Shown here one piece after another: positions 17,918 to 25,562 of a DNA stretch of 64,000 nt (the first letter of the stretch is position 1; each line of letters starts with the position of its first letter). The stretch is from Bog-473 sp036268485 (lineage in GTDB: Bacteria; Actinomycetota; Acidimicrobiia; Acidimicrobiales; RAAP-2), in contig DATAUC010000007.1 in assembly GCA_036268485.1 (NCBI GenBank), forward strand, positions 1 to 64,000, given 5' to 3'. Below the pieces are notes generated by a model, which was not told where the DNA came from, searched no databases, and saw nothing but the letters and a program-made list of their open reading frames with translations. The position numbers were made by a program, and so were the translations under genes.

Positions 17918-19165
17918 ATGCCAACGGATGCCAATCTCCCGAGCCTGCTGCACCCTTTCGCCCGGCCGGCCGCCCCCCGTGGCGCCTTTGTCGACATCGT
18001 GGCCGGCCAGGGGGCCGAGGTGACCGATGCCCGGGGTGCCACCTACGTCGACGCGCTGGGGAGCCTCTGGTACTGCAATATCGGGCACGGGCGAACCGAG
18101 ATTGCCGAGGCCGTGGCGGATCAGATGCGCCGCCTCGAGGTTTTCCACACCTTCGACCGGTTCACCAACCCGGCGGCCGATGCACTGGCTGACCGTCTGG
18201 TCGGGCTGGCGCCGATGCCCGAGGCCCGAGTCTTCCTTACCTCGGGCGGCTCCGAGTCGGTCGAGACCGCCATCAAGTTGGCCCGCATCGCCCACGTCCA
18301 GGCCGGACAGCCAGAGCGCACCGTCATCGTGAGCCGGAAGCCCTCGTACCACGGGGTCACGTACGGAGCGATGTCGGCGACGGGCCTGCCGGGGAATCAG
18401 GCCGGTTTCGGGCCCTTGCTGCCCGACGTGATTCAGATCCCCTATGACGATCTGACCGCACTCGATGAGCTGCCCGAAGAGGTGCAAGGCCGGATCGCTG
18501 CGGTGATCGCCGAGCCGGTGATCGGTGCCGGTGGTGTGTACCCGCCGCCTCCCGGCTATCTGGCCGGGCTACGCGAGCGCTGTGACCGCCTGGGTGCCTA
18601 TCTCATCTTCGACGAGGTCATTTGTGGCTTCGGCCGGCTGGGGGCCTGGTTCGCGGCCGAGCACTTCGGTGTCCGGCCGGACATGGTCACCTTCGCCAAG
18701 GGGGTGACATCGGGGTATCTCCCGCTCGGTGGCGTCCTGGTCGGTCCCGCCGTCCGGGCCCCGCTGGAGTCCGATCCCGAATTCGTCCTCAAGCACGGGT
18801 ACACCTACAGCGGCCATCCGCTGCCGGCCGCCGCCGCCCTGGCCAACCTGGACATCATTGAGAATGAGGGGCTTCTCCAGCGAGCCAAGGTCATCGGCGA
18901 ACGATTGGGAGAGGGGTTGGCCACCCTGGTCGATGGGGAGAGCGTGACCGGCGTGCGCGGCACCATGGGCGTCTGGGCCATTGAGTTGGCGCCGCAGCTC
19001 GATGCACCGACCGTGCGCAACCGCCTGTTGGACTTTGGGGTCATTGCCCGCCCGGTGGGGACGTCAGTCCTGGCCTACTGCCCGCCCCTCGTCATCACCG
19101 ACGAGCAGATGGACCGTTGTGTCGAGGGCACCAAGAACGCACTCGGTGGGGCTCGGTCCCACTAA
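17918..19165 (+). CDS. class III PLP-dependent aminotransferase
   Basis: Protein of 415 residues, the usual size for omega-amino acid or 2,2-dialkylglycine-type transaminases. LTSGGSESVETAIKLAR binds the cofactor phosphate, LIFDEVICGFGR has the PLP-ring Asp, and TFAKGVTSGYLPLGG contains the Schiff-base Lys. An upstream TTG (17897) is in frame, but the ATG at 17918 has GAGGA 8 bases before it. Class III members transfer terminal amino groups of beta-alanine, GABA, polyamines or amines; which applies here cannot be read from sequence. Downstream it overlaps a small membrane protein gene on the other strand by 4 bases. Confidence 0.88.
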   Translation: MPTDANLPSLLHPFARPAAPRGAFVDIVAGQGAEVTDARGATYVDALGSLWYCNIGHGRTEIAEAVADQMRRLEVFHTFDRFTNPAADALADRLVGLAPMPEARVFLTSGGSESVETAIKLARIAHVQAGQPERTVIVSRKPSYHGVTYGAMSATGLPGNQAGFGPLLPDVIQIPYDDLTALDELPEEVQGRIAAVIAEPVIGAGGVYPPPPGYLAGLRERCDRLGAYLIFDEVICGFGRLGAWFAAEHFGVRPDMVTFAKGVTSGYLPLGGVLVGPAVRAPLESDPEFVLKHGYTYSGHPLPAAAALANLDIIENEGLLQRAKVIGERLGEGLATLVDGESVTGVRGTMGVWAIELAPQLDAPTVRNRLLDFGVIARPVGTSVLAYCPPLVITDEQMDRCVEGTKNALGGARSH

Positions 19166-19326
19166 CTCCGATTGAGCCGCCACAGGCTGAAGGCCGCCGA
19201 GGCCACCCACACCAACGCCACCACGACCAGTATGAATTTGCCATCGAGCAGGAACCCCAGGGCCAGGGCGATGCCGAAGGCCAAGAGGAACCGCGTGGAG
19301 CGGCGTGAGCGGGTCGGCGTCCTCAT
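19162..19326 (-). CDS. small membrane protein (54 residues)
   Basis: The minus-strand frame starts with ATG at 19326 and ends with TAG at 19162. The product has a basic N-terminus (TPTRSRRSTR), a hydrophobic segment (FLLAFGIALALGFLL), a short turn (DGK) and a second segment (FILVVVALVWVASAAFSLW) ending in RLNRS: a clean two-helix hairpin with positive-inside flanks. It lies 78 bp downstream of the ArsB-like permease on the same strand, so it may be its accessory subunit. No family recognised; no strong ribosome binding site. Confidence 0.55.
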   Translation of the reverse strand: MRTPTRSRRSTRFLLAFGIALALGFLLDGKFILVVVALVWVASAAFSLWRLNRS

Positions 19327-19404
19327 AACGCAGTGATGCCCGCGGGCCCGCTCCGGTTCGACATCGGCTGGCCCATGGGAGCGAGCCTATGCGCCCACTC
19401 TCGG

Positions 19405-20559
19405 TCAGAGCGATCCGGTGAGCGCCAGCACACCAAGGGCGGCCCCCATGGAGAGTGGGACGACCACAACGCCGATCCGGCTGGCCGTGGCCAGGCGCGG
19501 CGTGGCGCCGGCATTCCGTGCTGTTTGCCACCAGAGCAGCCAGGCCAGTGACCCGCTGACGAAGAGGTTGGGGCCGAGATTGAGCCCCACGAGGAGCGCG
19601 AAGGGGTGACCGGGGGTGCGGGCCGAGAGCAAGGAGGCCGCCGGCAGATTGTTGACCACCACCGCGCCGACGGCACCGGCGGCGGCGGTGCCCCATCCGT
19701 CCAGATGCGAGAGCAGCGTGGCGGGACCGGTCCAGGTCCGTCCCAGTGCGCCCAGAGCCACGGCCAAGCCGAAGAGCCCGGTGAGAACGGGGGCGCCCAG
19801 ACCCGAGACAACGCCGGTCGAGCGCTGGCGTCGGGTCGCCACCCGCAAACCCACGACGACGATGCCGACCACAAAGACGGGGAGGGCCGGCGCTCGCAGG
19901 GTCAGCACCAGCACGGTGGTGACCACCATGGCCACCAGGCCCAGCCCGATGACCGGCCGTTGGCGCGGGGGCAGCTCCCGGGTCGGCGTCATGAGGGACC
20001 GATGCTCGAAGCCGATGATGACCGCCGCGGTGACCAGGATGGCGGCCAGGGCGGCCAGCCACATCTTGGAGAAGAACTGCGCTCCGGTCAGGTGCAGGTG
20101 GCCCAGGACAATGAGATTGGTCAGGTTCGAACCGGGCAGAAAGAGCGATCCCGCATTGGAGAGCAGGAGGCAGCCGTAGAGCAGCGGCGCCTCCCCGCCG
20201 CCGCGGCTGCGGGCGGTGTAGACGAGGACGGGCGTGAGGAAGGCGACAGACGTATCGAGGTTCAGGATCGCCGTCACCAGGCCGATCATGAGTGAGGCGC
20301 CCAGGAACAGGAGGGCGCCGTTCTTGGACAGGCGGGCTAAACGGCGGCCGGCCGCGGCGAACAGGCCGTCCTGATCAGCCACCCGGCCGACGAGGAGCAG
20401 CCCGACCACCAGCACGAAGGGCGACCAGTCCTGACCGAGGGCGGCCCGGGTATGGGCGGGACTGGCCAGTGCGGCGGCGGCGAGGGCGGCCAGACCGAGG
20501 CCGGCCACGAGCCACTGGGCCCGTTCTGGCCCTCGTCGTTTCAGATCGGATCCGGTCAC
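19405..20559 (-). CDS. ArsB/NhaD-type (ion transporter superfamily) permease
   Basis: Inner-membrane permease of 384 residues with about ten helices in two inverted halves. Each half has a re-entrant-loop motif: NLDTSVAFLTPVLV and SLFLPGSNLTNLIV in the first, VVNNLPAASLLSA and LVGLNLGPNLFVSGS in the second. The NNLPA plus GLNLGPN pair is typical of ArsB-like arsenite/antimonite carriers; related proteins carry citrate, sodium or dicarboxylates. No arsR, arsC or arsA is nearby, so an arsenic role is only a possibility. A 54-residue membrane protein follows on the same strand. Confidence 0.8.
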   Translation of the reverse strand: MTGSDLKRRGPERAQWLVAGLGLAALAAAALASPAHTRAALGQDWSPFVLVVGLLLVGRVADQDGLFAAAGRRLARLSKNGALLFLGASLMIGLVTAILNLDTSVAFLTPVLVYTARSRGGGEAPLLYGCLLLSNAGSLFLPGSNLTNLIVLGHLHLTGAQFFSKMWLAALAAILVTAAVIIGFEHRSLMTPTRELPPRQRPVIGLGLVAMVVTTVLVLTLRAPALPVFVVGIVVVGLRVATRRQRSTGVVSGLGAPVLTGLFGLAVALGALGRTWTGPATLLSHLDGWGTAAAGAVGAVVVNNLPAASLLSARTPGHPFALLVGLNLGPNLFVSGSLAWLLWWQTARNAGATPRLATASRIGVVVVPLSMGAALGVLALTGSL

Positions 20560-20661
20560 GGTCGCCTTCCGGTATGGGCGACACCGGGTCGACCTTGGTT
20601 GGCCGGCGCCCCGGTGCAGTGTGCCCAGAACGCGTCGGGGCGAAACCGTGGGGCCCGGGGC

Positions 20662-20877
20662 TCAGGAGTCGGGCGTGTGCTCCCGCAAGGTGAGCGCCCG
20701 TTTGGGGCAGTCCCGGACCGCTCGTTTGGCCAGGGCCAACAGGTGGGCGGGCACCGGGCGCCCGTCGACGATGGGATAGCCCCATTCATCGAGGGAAATC
20801 GCTTCGGGCAGGAGCTCGGCACAGTATCCGTAGGCCGCGCAGCCCACGGGGTCGATGGTGATGTGCACGGCGGTCAT
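20662..20877 (-). CDS. 3Fe-4S (or single-cluster) ferredoxin
   Basis: Protein of 71 residues. Cys13, Cys19 and Cys57 form the C-x5-C...C-P pattern of actinobacterial 3Fe-4S ferredoxins; the usual second Cys of a 4Fe-4S site is replaced (GCAAYGYC). The ATG at 20877 overlaps the stop of the NuoF-like gene (ATGA), so it is the last gene of the redox operon running from 23993 down to here. It most likely accepts electrons from the NuoF-like flavoprotein and passes them on in the cytoplasm. Longer frames around it are shadows. Confidence 0.85.
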   Translation of the reverse strand: MTAVHITIDPVGCAAYGYCAELLPEAISLDEWGYPIVDGRPVPAHLLALAKRAVRDCPKRALTLREHTPDS

Positions 20878-22148
20878 GGCACGTATACCTCGGTTGGAAA
20901 CCGCAGCACGGTGGGCGCACGGTGATGGGCGCACGGTTGCCCCCGTTCGTGCCTGGCCACATCGGCGCCAAAGACGGCCAAGGCGCTGCGCACCAACGCC
21001 ACCGCACCGTCGGGATGCCGGCAGGCCCCCCGACCATCGACCTCGCCCAGGCGGCGCAGGAGGCGAGGCATGAGCGCATGGTCGACCTGACCCAAGGCCA
21101 GCCGGGTGAGGTCGTCGGCGATCGCCGGTAGACCGTGCACGCAGGGCCCACACTGGCCGGCGCTCTGTCCGGCCAGGTAGTGCGCGATGCGGGCCGATTC
21201 GGCCACGCCGCAGGACTCGGTGCCGAGCACGGCGATGATGCCGACGCCGGCGTTGGCCCCGATGGTGCGCAGGGGAATCGACCCGTAGGGAGTGGCGAAG
21301 TGTTCAGGTCCGACCCACGTCCCGCCGTAGCCGCCGACGAGCAGTGCCTGCACCGGGCCGGTCGGCGTGCTGCGGGCGGCGATGTCCGAGAGCGGGGTGC
21401 CGCGGTCGACCTCGACCACACCGGGCTGGGTCACGGCCCCGCCGATGGTGATCAGCGTGGTTCCCGGATCCTCGGGCAGGCCCCGGGCCAGGAAGGGTGC
21501 GGCGCCGTTCCTGGCGATAAGGGCGATGTGGGCCAACGTCTCGGTGTTGTGGACGAGCGCGGGGCGTCGGCCGATGCGCAGGGGGATGCGCTTGTCCGGG
21601 CGGAACACCGGCAGTGCACGTTCCGTGTCGAGCCAGTTGGCCAACGCCGATTCCTCGCCAGCCACGAAGCGGTGCGGTGGCCGCGCCACCGATTCGACGA
21701 TCCGGGTGTGCCCTGCCTTCTCTCGTTCACCGATGGCATGAAGGACGGCGCTAGCCACGCTGTCCCGGCCGGCGGGTACGCAGACGATGATCCGGTCGGC
21801 CCGGCAGGCGGCGGCCAGGTACTGCGCTCCGTCGAGGACGAGGTGGGGCGCCCGGGTCAGGAGCAATTTGTCCTTGTCGCTGGCCGGCTCACCCTCCATG
21901 CCGTTGACCACGAGGGTTCCGCCCGGCCGGGTGGCGGTCAACTTGAGGGCGGCGGGGAAGCCACCGCCGCCTCGGCCGGCCAACCCCGAGGCGTGCAGGT
22001 GGGCGGCCAGCGTGGCAGCCCACGAAGCCTGGTTCGGAGCGAGAGAAAGCGGGCCATGCGTGGCCAGGTGCCCAGCCAGGTCGGTGGGGTGACCGAGCAG
22101 GTGATGCAATTGAGGGCGCGGCGGGGCGTGGCTGACGCTTCGTGTCAT
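20874..22148 (-). CDS. NuoF-like FMN/iron-sulfur oxidoreductase subunit
   Basis: Protein of 424 residues related to the 51-kDa subunit of complex I and to HoxF. The FMN/NAD site is recognisable (GRGGGGFPAALK, VNGMEGEPASDKDK), followed by GEESALANWL, an SLBB-like segment (GGAVTQPGVVEVDRG) and the iron-sulfur region. There the canonical ESCGxCxPC is changed to QSAGQCGPC, so the first Cys ligand is Ala; the late Cys in GRGACRHPDG is kept. It starts at ATG 22148, overlapping the ferric-reductase-like gene. It probably oxidises NAD(P)H and reduces the adjacent ferredoxin or the membrane heme protein. Confidence 0.83.
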   Translation of the reverse strand: MTRSVSHAPPRPQLHHLLGHPTDLAGHLATHGPLSLAPNQASWAATLAAHLHASGLAGRGGGGFPAALKLTATRPGGTLVVNGMEGEPASDKDKLLLTRAPHLVLDGAQYLAAACRADRIIVCVPAGRDSVASAVLHAIGEREKAGHTRIVESVARPPHRFVAGEESALANWLDTERALPVFRPDKRIPLRIGRRPALVHNTETLAHIALIARNGAAPFLARGLPEDPGTTLITIGGAVTQPGVVEVDRGTPLSDIAARSTPTGPVQALLVGGYGGTWVGPEHFATPYGSIPLRTIGANAGVGIIAVLGTESCGVAESARIAHYLAGQSAGQCGPCVHGLPAIADDLTRLALGQVDHALMPRLLRRLGEVDGRGACRHPDGAVALVRSALAVFGADVARHERGQPCAHHRAPTVLRFPTEVYVP

Positions 22149-22714
22149 GGCGCGGTCCGATGGCTCGTCTGCAGCAGTGCCGCACCCCGGTGGCCGGTGG
22201 CCCGCAGGCGCCGGGTAAGCGCCGCGCCGACGGCGATGATGCAGGCACCGCCCAGAGCGATGACCCAATGCTCGCCGGCATCGGTGCCCATGCCGAACGT
22301 ATGCGCCAGCGCCACCGGCCAACAGCCGTAGGCCAACCAGTGGAGCCCCCGCCAGGTGCCCGCCTTCATGTGCGCGCGGAGCAAGCTGGAGATGAAGACG
22401 GCAGCCATGAGGTCGACCGCCACCGTGCCAACACCCACCCAGAATCGGCTGTAGGAGGACGTGAAGGGGATCACGATGGCCAGGTAGCCGATGTGGACAT
22501 ACGTATCGAGGACGCTGGTGAGGATATGGAGGGCCAGGAACACCATCGCCAGCATGGATATCCGTCGGTGCAGCTCTTGCTGGGCGAAGCCGGGCCAGTG
22601 GCGCGCCTTGGTCCGTGTGGTGGTGACCAGGCCCAGCACCATGGTGGCGGTCAGCAGCACCAGGGCGACGATCCCACTGGCCCGGGTGATGTACCAGAAC
22701 GTGGTCGAGCTCAT
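22145..22714 (-). CDS. ferric-reductase-like heme b membrane protein
   Basis: Protein of 189 residues with five or six transmembrane helices and the ferric-reductase-like transmembrane domain fold. Candidate heme-ligand His residues are paired on successive helices: QELHRR and ALHILTSVLDTYVHIGY, then GLHWLAYGCW and ALAHTFGMG. No FAD/NAD-binding domain is fused, so electrons must come from a partner, presumably the NuoF-like protein or the ferredoxin encoded downstream. Overlaps apbE by 4 bases upstream and the NuoF-like gene by 4 downstream, indicating tight translational coupling. It would move electrons across the membrane. Confidence 0.83.
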   Translation of the reverse strand: MSSTTFWYITRASGIVALVLLTATMVLGLVTTTRTKARHWPGFAQQELHRRISMLAMVFLALHILTSVLDTYVHIGYLAIVIPFTSSYSRFWVGVGTVAVDLMAAVFISSLLRAHMKAGTWRGLHWLAYGCWPVALAHTFGMGTDAGEHWVIALGGACIIAVGAALTRRLRATGHRGAALLQTSHRTAP

Positions 22715-23646
22715 GGTGCACCTGTTCCGGGCCAGCCGCCGACGGTGAAGACCTCACCGTCATGACGCACCAGGCGCAGCGCGCCGTCGTAGGGACGAAG
22801 ACGCGTGAGGGCCTGATGGCCCCACACGATGGCGGCGGTGGACAGCGCGTTGGCCTCGATGCAGCTGGCGGCGGAGGCCGAGACCAGTGTCCAATACGGC
22901 GTGGTCGGGCGGCCGGTGGCGGGGTCGACGATGTGGTGGACCTTCTCGGTGCCGACCGTCCAGGTGCGCACCGTCGGGCTCGAGCTGGCCAGGCCCCCGT
23001 GGGTGATGGCCACCACCTGGTCGACATCGGGAGCGGGGGCGGACGATGCATGGGCGATGCCAACGGGCCAACCACCGTCGGGTGGCGGTCCGGCCACGGC
23101 CACGTCCCCGCCCAGACTGACCAGGACGCCATCGCCGAGCTGATCGGCAATGTGGCGCGCCGCCCGGTCGGCCGCGAATGCTTTGGCCGACGACCCGAGA
23201 TCGAGGCGGACGCCCCGTGGGATACGGACGGTACGAGTGGCCGCCTGCAGCTCCATTCGGCCATAGCCGGCCACGGGTCCGACGGAACCGAGCGGGAGCG
23301 CAGGCCGTATCCCGATCTCTTCGAAGTCGCAGTCATAGCCCAGGGCGGCGATGGCGTTGCCCACGGTGGGGTCGACCGCTCCGTGCGTCATGCGGGCCAC
23401 CGACACGGCCACCTCGAGCGCTTCGAAAAGCAGCGGCGACACCACGACCGGCCGGCCTGCGTGCCGATGGAGGTGTTCGAGCTCGGAGTCGGACCGGAAG
23501 CGGCTACAGGCGGTATCGAGGGCGACGAGTTCCCGGTGGAGGATTGCCTCCGCTGCCGCGGCTTGCGCAGGGTGCTGCACCACCACGGTGGCGGTGGTGC
23601 CGATGGCCCGGAATGATCGCGAGGCCAGGGCCAGTGCGGTGGTCAT
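22711..23646 (-). CDS. apbE: FAD:protein FMN transferase (ApbE family)
   Basis: Enzyme of 311 residues that attaches FMN from FAD to Ser/Thr of redox proteins, Mg-dependent. Family segments: FRAIGTTATVVV at the start, ACSRFRSDSEL, the DPTVG block, DLGSSAKAFAADRAA, VSLGGDVAVAG, and THGGLASSS...HHIVDPATG. There is no signal peptide or lipobox, unlike many ApbE proteins, so it should act in the cytoplasm. It lies in an operon with a heme b membrane protein and a NuoF-like flavoprotein, but no recognisable FMN-bind-domain substrate is encoded in the window. Start ATG 23646 overlaps the preceding gene. Confidence 0.9.
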   Translation of the reverse strand: MTTALALASRSFRAIGTTATVVVQHPAQAAAAEAILHRELVALDTACSRFRSDSELEHLHRHAGRPVVVSPLLFEALEVAVSVARMTHGAVDPTVGNAIAALGYDCDFEEIGIRPALPLGSVGPVAGYGRMELQAATRTVRIPRGVRLDLGSSAKAFAADRAARHIADQLGDGVLVSLGGDVAVAGPPPDGGWPVGIAHASSAPAPDVDQVVAITHGGLASSSPTVRTWTVGTEKVHHIVDPATGRPTTPYWTLVSASAASCIEANALSTAAIVWGHQALTRLRPYDGALRLVRHDGEVFTVGGWPGTGAP

Positions 23647-23993
23647 CGCGAGCTACCCCCCGAGGTAACCACCGGACGGGTCGTGGTGGTCGTGGGTGGC
23701 CTGGTTGTGGTGGTGGTCGTTGGCGTCGAAGAGGACTGGCCCGTGCTGGGCGCCGTCGTTGTCGACGTCGTTGTCGACGTCGTTGTCGATGACGTCGGTA
23801 CGACCGTCGACGTGCTCCCCGTCGTCTTCGGCGAGGCGCTGTTTCCCGGGTGCTCTTTGGCGATGACCACGCCGATGGCGGCCGTGGCACCCGTGGCCAG
23901 GAGGATGGCGGCCCGGGTCAGCCGACGAAGTCGTACGGTGGCCCGCCGCCGCGCCTCGGGTGTCGTGACGTTCTGCGGCTGCGTCATGGGCAT
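23643..23993 (-). CDS. single-pass membrane protein with Thr/Ser-rich stalk
   Basis: Protein of 116 residues: a basic cytoplasmic N-terminus with many Arg (EARRRATVRLRRLTR), one transmembrane helix (AAILLATGATAAIGVVIA), then about 65 residues made almost only of Thr, Ser and Pro. The tail is partly encoded by a 12-base tandem repeat. It would face outward and could be a glycosylated stalk or spacer. It is the first gene of the redox operon and overlaps apbE by 4 bases. No domain is recognised; an internal ATG at 23987 is an alternative start. Confidence 0.7.
   Translation of the reverse strand: MPMTQPQNVTTPEARRRATVRLRRLTRAAILLATGATAAIGVVIAKEHPGNSASPKTTGSTSTVVPTSSTTTSTTTSTTTAPSTGQSSSTPTTTTTTRPPTTTTTRPVVTSGGSSR
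23755..23790. repeat. 12-base tandem repeat, three units
   Basis: GTCGTTGTCGAC occurs at 23755-23766 and 23767-23778 and, with the last base changed to T, at 23779-23790. It lies inside the Thr-rich protein gene and encodes Thr/Ser on the minus strand, so unit gain or loss would change stalk length in steps of four residues without a frameshift. Confidence 0.85.
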
Positions 23994-24148
23994 GACCCAT
24001 TGAACCGGGTCCGCGTCACGGCCCCCCGAGGACGGTCTGTGGTCCCGCTGTGAAGTTCGATCAGCCCCGTTTGGTAGTTTGGTGTCGCTGCGGTTGGCGT
24101 GGCGGGTGAGCCGGGAAGTCTGGTCGGCACAAGTCCGAGGGAGGGCGC

Positions 24149-24811
24149 GTGCACGAACAAGATTTCAATGCGGTACCGGTCGGCCCACTGCGAGATGGCC
24201 TGCGTATCTCCTGGCTGTCCATTGGATGGACGGTCGTCTCCAGCACGCTGGCCGTGGTCCTCGGCCTGCACTCTCACAGTGTGGTGCTGCTGGCCTTCGG
24301 TCTGACCGGCACTCTGGATGCAGTGGGTTCGGGTCTCCTGGTCTCCCACTTCCGGCACTCGCTCCGCCACGAAGCGTTCTCGCACGGCAAGGAACGAGTG
24401 GCCCTGCATGTCATCACGGTCGGTCTGCTGACCGTCGGTGTGGTGACCGCCCTCGAAAGTGCCGATCGCCTGGCCACATCGGCGCGGGCGTCGGCGGATC
24501 CCGTCGGGGTGGCGCTGGCGGCGGCGTCCATCGTCGCGCTGGGTCTCCTGGCTCGGGGCAAAGGCCGGATCGCCGGTGAGATCCCGAGCGCGGCGTTGCT
24601 GGCCGACAGCCGGCTGTCCTTGACCGGGGCCGCCCTGGCCGCCGTGACCGTGGTCGGCACGGGGCTCACGGCGTTGGTCTCGTGGACCTGGGTGGACCCG
24701 GTGGCCGCCATGCTGATCGCACTGACGGTCATGGTGATTGCCATCCGGAGTTGGGTTAGTGAACGCGGTGGTGCCTCTGTTCGAGCTGCACGTCGGCCCC
24801 GGTCACGCTGA
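24149..24811 (+). CDS. cation-diffusion-facilitator-like membrane protein
   Basis: Protein of 220 residues with six hydrophobic segments and no C-terminal cytoplasmic metal-sensing domain. The segments around SHSVVLLAFGLTGTLDAVGSG (core SVVLLAFGLTGTLD) and ADSRLSLTGAALAAV and WVDPVAAMLIALTVM follow the CDF (cation efflux) transmembrane pattern, including the Asp in TM5 (ADS) and WVDP before TM6; the usual HxxxD metal site is only partly recognisable. Start ATG 24149; the 155-bp leader is unusually long for this window. Its 3' end overlaps the convergent COG4705-like gene by 56 bases. Confidence 0.65.
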   Translation: MHEQDFNAVPVGPLRDGLRISWLSIGWTVVSSTLAVVLGLHSHSVVLLAFGLTGTLDAVGSGLLVSHFRHSLRHEAFSHGKERVALHVITVGLLTVGVVTALESADRLATSARASADPVGVALAAASIVALGLLARGKGRIAGEIPSAALLADSRLSLTGAALAAVTVVGTGLTALVSWTWVDPVAAMLIALTVMVIAIRSWVSERGGASVRAARRPRSR

Positions 24812-25550
24812 GGAAGCCCACCAGGAGTGCGATGGCCCCAGTCAGGGTCAGGGCGACCCACCCATCGCCCCAGCCCAACCCGCTCAGGTTGCGAGCCTTG
24901 CCGGCCCAGTCGGCCAACGAGGCCCCGATCGGCCGGGTCACCACGTAGGCGAACCAGAAGCAGAAGATGGCGTTCCAGCCGAACAGGCGAAAGCCCAGGG
25001 CCGGGATCAGGATGATCGCGGCGAAGAGCACCGCAGAGGTGAGGTACCCCAAGTGGAGCGTGGTGGCCGTGAGGTCACCGGCGGCGGTGCCCAGGGCGAA
25101 GGTGGCCACGACGGTGGCCCAGTAGAAGGCCTCGCGCCGCGGCGTGTTGATGGTGTGGATCGACAGCGTCTTCTCGTAGTGGTTCCACGTCACGAAGACG
25201 GCGATGAGGACCAGGGCGTAGAAGGTCGATGAGGCGATGTAGGGCACCCGGAAGCCGACGTGGAGGACGTCGGCCGCCATGGTGCCGAAGACACCGACCA
25301 TGACCACGGCCAACCAGTACGACCAGGCCCGATAGCGGCGCGTGGAGAACTGAATGATGAGGGCGGCAACAAAGCCGAGAAAGCCGAGGCCGACGGCGGC
25401 CACCGGGTTGAGGATGCGGACGAGAAAGTCCGACGTGGCCTCGCCCATGGCGGTCGAGAGACCCTTGATGAGCCAGAAGTAGACCGTGATCTCGGGCACC
25501 CGGAGGGCGCCGGGGATGGTCGGGTTGGCGAACAGCGCTCGGAGTTTCAT
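24756..25550 (-). CDS. COG4705-like integral membrane protein
   Basis: Protein of 264 residues with about eight transmembrane helices arranged as repeated units. The opening LRVPEITVYFWLIKGLSTAMGEATSDFLV (core VPEITVYFWLIKGLSTAMGE) and the later GTAAGDLTATTLHLGY and FGTMAADVLHVG segments are repeats of a G/A-x-x-x-D motif typical of the uncharacterised COG4705 membrane family. Acidic and His residues inside helices would suit ion handling. It lies just downstream of the ABC-2 exporter genes on the same strand (12-bp gap), so it is probably co-transcribed with them. Function unknown. Confidence 0.72.
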   Translation of the reverse strand: MKLRALFANPTIPGALRVPEITVYFWLIKGLSTAMGEATSDFLVRILNPVAAVGLGFLGFVAALIIQFSTRRYRAWSYWLAVVMVGVFGTMAADVLHVGFRVPYIASSTFYALVLIAVFVTWNHYEKTLSIHTINTPRREAFYWATVVATFALGTAAGDLTATTLHLGYLTSAVLFAAIILIPALGFRLFGWNAIFCFWFAYVVTRPIGASLADWAGKARNLSGLGWGDGWVALTLTGAIALLVGFLSVTGADVQLEQRHHRVH

Positions 25551-25562
25551 GATGAGCGCAAC

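Noticed and set aside
16287..17924. 545-residue minus-strand frame over the KAS III and cyclase genes
   Set aside because: Antisense shadow crossing two well supported genes.
22145..23336. N-terminal extension of the NuoF-like protein to 820 residues
   Set aside because: The extension is a shadow of the heme protein and apbE genes. The start at 22148 overlaps the upstream stop as elsewhere in the operon.
23900..23950. TGAT in the helix of the Thr-rich protein as an ApbE flavinylation site
   Set aside because: It lies inside the transmembrane segment and lacks the flanking residues of known targets.
24050..24148. Cobalamin-riboswitch-like leader of the CDF-like gene (GGGAAG...GGTCGG...AAGTCCG)
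   Set aside because: The characteristic downstream B12-box and the CCCGCcACTG-type block are missing, so the resemblance is probably chance. A covariance-model search would settle it.
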